Source: Cuniculiplasma sp052315315 (lineage in GTDB: Archaea > Thermoplasmatota > Thermoplasmata > Thermoplasmatales > Thermoplasmataceae). From it: DNA of 27,075 bases. Under the pieces are notes generated by a model. The model was not told where the DNA came from. It searched no databases and saw only the letters and a program-made list of their open reading frames with translations. The stretch covers positions 1 through 27,075 of the forward strand of contig JBLSDE010000023.1 in NCBI GenBank assembly GCA_052315315.1, read 5' to 3'. This document shows positions 25,015 to 27,075 of the stretch, one piece after another. The translations under genes were made by a program, and so were the position numbers. Within the stretch, counting starts at the first letter, position 1. Every line of letters starts with the position of its first letter.

Positions 25015-26019
25015 ATGGAAAAGAGCCCAATTAAAATATCAATAATTATTACAAATCACGAAAGAAAGAAATATGTGAAAGACGCTATAATTTCCGTAGT
25101 TAATACGCAAGAATTCAGTAATAAAATTTTGGAAATAATATTAGTTAAGGATTACTCAGATGAGGAAATAGAAAAATTTGCCCATGATAAAGGGGTAATT
25201 ATTATTGATACTAATGAAGTGGACCTCGGAAAAAAACTTGAATTAGGTATCCTGAAAAGCCGGGGTGAAATAATTTGCTTTCTAGATGACGATGATATGT
25301 ACCATCCTAAAAAACTCTCTTTTGTGACGGAAGTAATGTCAGACCGGGATGTAATTTTTGTGCACAATGATATAATCCAAATAGCTGAGGATGACAATTA
25401 TGATTCTGTCAAAAGGAAATCTCCACCAAATGGTGAAGATAAAAATTTTTCAGTCTTAAGTCTAGATAATACGCAGATAGGTGAAATATTGAAATTCAGG
25501 ACTGACTGGTATCTTTCCTCAATGGTTATAAGAGGTGAAGTTGCAAAAAAGTATGCAAACGTAATAGGAAATTGCAAAAAGAGTTTAGATAAAGTTATTT
25601 TCCTATTGGGCGTAAAAGAAGGTAAAATTATAGTTGTTTCAGAGAAACAGCTTACATTTTATAGGAAGCACATTAGTATAACTGGACTTAAGACTAATCT
25701 TAGGGAATTTAATAGATCAAGACTTGAATTTACAAAAGAATCTCTTAGAACTTTAAGGACAATCGAATCTATGGATTCGAAGGGCAATTCTCAGTTTAAG
25801 CGGTTCATATCCTTGATGCGATTGAAAATGGAGTCAAATGCAATAATTTACGGAGCCAAAGACATTGAAATAAGAAATGTGAAGAAAAATCTTCACAAGG
25901 CCATGTTAGAATCCAATTGTAAAGAATGCAAACAGTTACTCATTCTTCTTAGAGTAAATATGATTTCCAATTGGATAGCCAGCTATATTTATATGAAAAT
26001 ACAAACCAGAGGCATTTAA
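25015..26019 (+). CDS. Family 2 glycosyltransferase
   Basis: The 334 aa product is a cytosolic GT-A enzyme of family GT2. It begins with KISIIITNHERKKYVKDAI, continues with EIILVKDYSDEE (second strand), and has GEIICFLDDDDMYHPKKL with a DDDD metal-binding run at 91-94. The C-terminal 130 residues are helical and basic, without a clear membrane span. It transfers a sugar from a nucleotide donor to an unknown acceptor, probably a lipid-linked glycan given the neighbours. ATG 25015 is preferred; a TTG directly before it (25012) is also in frame. It converges with the next gene, two bases apart. Confidence 0.88.
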   Translation: MEKSPIKISIIITNHERKKYVKDAIISVVNTQEFSNKILEIILVKDYSDEEIEKFAHDKGVIIIDTNEVDLGKKLELGILKSRGEIICFLDDDDMYHPKKLSFVTEVMSDRDVIFVHNDIIQIAEDDNYDSVKRKSPPNGEDKNFSVLSLDNTQIGEILKFRTDWYLSSMVIRGEVAKKYANVIGNCKKSLDKVIFLLGVKEGKIIVVSEKQLTFYRKHISITGLKTNLREFNRSRLEFTKESLRTLRTIESMDSKGNSQFKRFISLMRLKMESNAIIYGAKDIEIRNVKKNLHKAMLESNCKECKQLLILLRVNMISNWIASYIYMKIQTRGI

Positions 26020-26021
26020 TT

Positions 26022-26786
26022 TCAATTTTTTCGAGAGTAGTTTAACAAATTTCTATCAATTTTATCCAGAGCAACTCTTATGAAATCATTTTTATCATAC
26101 CTTTCTCTCGCCCATATTCCAAGAACCGTCAAAAACATTGCGGGTACTGTTTTACTAATTTTCAATTTTGATCCTTCAGAGTCCTTCCATTTAATCCCTA
26201 TTTCTCTGGGGCTTAGGCCCATCTTGATTCCATGAAAAATCATTGAGATATCAAATGTCCAGTCGAAAACCCGTACTTTTTTTCCTATCTCCTTTGCGTC
26301 TTTAGCATAGAAAATCTTAAGTCCGCATTGTGTATCAATTATGGGAATCCTCAAAAGCCCAAATACGTAATAGTGAAATAATCTGCTCAACACTATTCTT
26401 TTCAACGTCTGTCTTTTTTCAAGTTTGGCTCCTTTCACCCATCTTGAGGAAACCACAAATTCTCCTTTTTTAATATTTTTTCTCAATCGTTCTAGTTCTT
26501 CAGCGGGTACTGATCCATCAGCGTCAATATATGCAATAATCTCTCCATTAGCTGCATTTATTCCCTCCAGTATAGCTCCACCCTTTCCAAGCTTCCTGTT
26601 ATAAGTTAATATCCTGCACTCAGTGCATATACTCTTGGCAACTTCTGGTGTCGAATCATTTCCATCAAAAACAATTATAATCTCATAAACTCCTTTTACG
26701 GTTTCCATCAAATCTTTTAATATTTTCCCTATGCGCTTTTCCTCGTTGTATGCGGGTATTATGATAGAAAGACCTTCCGATATCAA
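26022..26786 (-). CDS. Dolichyl-phosphate glucose/mannose synthase-like GT2
   Basis: The 254 aa product is a GT2 enzyme of the ALG5/DPM type. Seen: LSIIIPAYNEEKRIGKIL, EIIIVFDGNDSTPEV (where most relatives have VDDGSxD), KGGAILEGI, AYIDADGSVPAEE with the DAD metal site (88-90), VVSSRWVKG and the ALG5-type IPIIDTQCGLKIF. There is no GtrA extension, unlike the gene at 20111. It should load a sugar onto polyprenyl phosphate at the inner membrane face for outer-face glycosyltransferases. The start is TTG at 26786, since a stop (TGA) lies seven codons upstream and no ATG or GTG is available. A CATTTAATTTTATGAT stretch 16-31 bases upstream could be its TATA region. Confidence 0.87.
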   Translation of the reverse strand: MISEGLSIIIPAYNEEKRIGKILKDLMETVKGVYEIIIVFDGNDSTPEVAKSICTECRILTYNRKLGKGGAILEGINAANGEIIAYIDADGSVPAEELERLRKNIKKGEFVVSSRWVKGAKLEKRQTLKRIVLSRLFHYYVFGLLRIPIIDTQCGLKIFYAKDAKEIGKKVRVFDWTFDISMIFHGIKMGLSPREIGIKWKDSEGSKLKISKTVPAMFLTVLGIWARERYDKNDFIRVALDKIDRNLLNYSRKN

Positions 26787-27014
26787 CGTCAGGAGATTGT
26801 ATCATAAAATTAAATGCTTTCTACTTATTAATTTAGGAAATATTAAAATAGTAGAAGAAACGAATTAATAAATGAGGTTTTCTATTTTCTACCTTATTCT
26901 GTAAATTTTCTGCATAACTTCCTGATTACCGCTAAAGATCAATCTATTTTTGACTGTTTATTCTCTTAATTATCCCTTTTTATCACTATTTCCCATGAAA
27001 TTTCTTAAATAATT

Positions 27015-27073
27015 GATAGCTCACGCTATCCATTGATGATCTTCAATGCATGTACATTGTAAGCAAAACATGC
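27015..27073. repeat. Cluster of small inverted repeats at the right edge
   Basis: Three or four hairpin-forming repeats are packed into 59 bases. GATAGC-TCAC-GCTATC is at 27015-27030, CATTGA-6-TCAATG at 27031-27048, CAATG-6-CATTG at 27044-27059, and GCATGT (27048) pairs with ACATGC (27068). Such hairpins are typical of IS200/IS605-type element ends or of small repeat elements, but no transposase is visible because the window stops. Confidence 0.4.
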
Positions 27074-27075
27074 GA

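Noticed and set aside
26787..27014. CRISPR array or tRNA near the right edge
   Set aside because: No regularly spaced direct repeats and no cloverleaf-like sequence; only the small inverted repeats that follow.

Overview
The window reads as a piece of an archaeal chromosome, most likely from the Thermoplasmatales (Thermoplasma, Ferroplasma and Cuniculiplasma relatives). The evidence is an archaeal-type isoleucyl-tRNA synthetase, the archaeosine enzyme RaSEA, a large archaeal Lhr-type helicase, and a dolichol-phosphate-mannose-synthase-like enzyme fused to a GtrA membrane domain. TATA-like boxes lie about 25-30 bases before many starts (leaderless or near-leaderless transcripts), AGA/AGG/ATA codons are common, and one surface protein carries the 'ESGLP...W' type domain seen in secreted proteins of acidophilic archaea. 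The genus cannot be fixed from the sequence alone.

Layout. Positions 1-305 (minus) hold the end of a two-gene unit: a 50-residue protein starting at TTG, coupled to a gene that runs off the left edge. Positions 306-942 are nearly gene-free, with one doubtful relic ORF. A GNAT acetyltransferase follows (943-1776, minus). The housekeeping block is ileS (2158-5220, plus), converging on a two-gene minus operon of RaSEA then thiL (7227-5224), and a small Rieske protein (7640-7308, minus). A plus-strand unit then starts with a 23-residue Asp-rich ORF (7888-7959), followed closely by an Lhr-type helicase (7964-10693) and a Toprim protein whose TTG start overlaps the helicase stop. A minus operon at 13865-11103 encodes a binding-protein-dependent ABC importer of the FecBCD/BtuFCD type.

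From 14033 to 26786 almost everything is envelope-related: a degenerate GT2-like protein, a very sequon-rich single-span surface protein with a cytosolic Cys/His tail, two paralogous multi-span proteins that look like GT-C glycosyltransferases with a shared extracellular tail domain, a DPM-GtrA fusion, a DUF2079-type membrane protein and two further GT2 enzymes. My inference is a surface-glycan or S-layer-like glycosylation locus. Cytosolic GT2 enzymes would charge lipid carriers, multi-span enzymes would use them on the outer face, and the surface protein is a plausible acceptor. No oligosaccharyltransferase (AglB) is in the window, so the locus would be incomplete on its own.

The right end (27015-27073) has a dense set of small inverted repeats that may be the edge of a mobile element. 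I saw no tRNA, rRNA or CRISPR array. The items I would look at first are the envelope locus with its paired GT-C proteins, the Cys/His tail of the surface protein, the Asp-rich mini-ORF ahead of the helicase and the degenerate GT2 protein.
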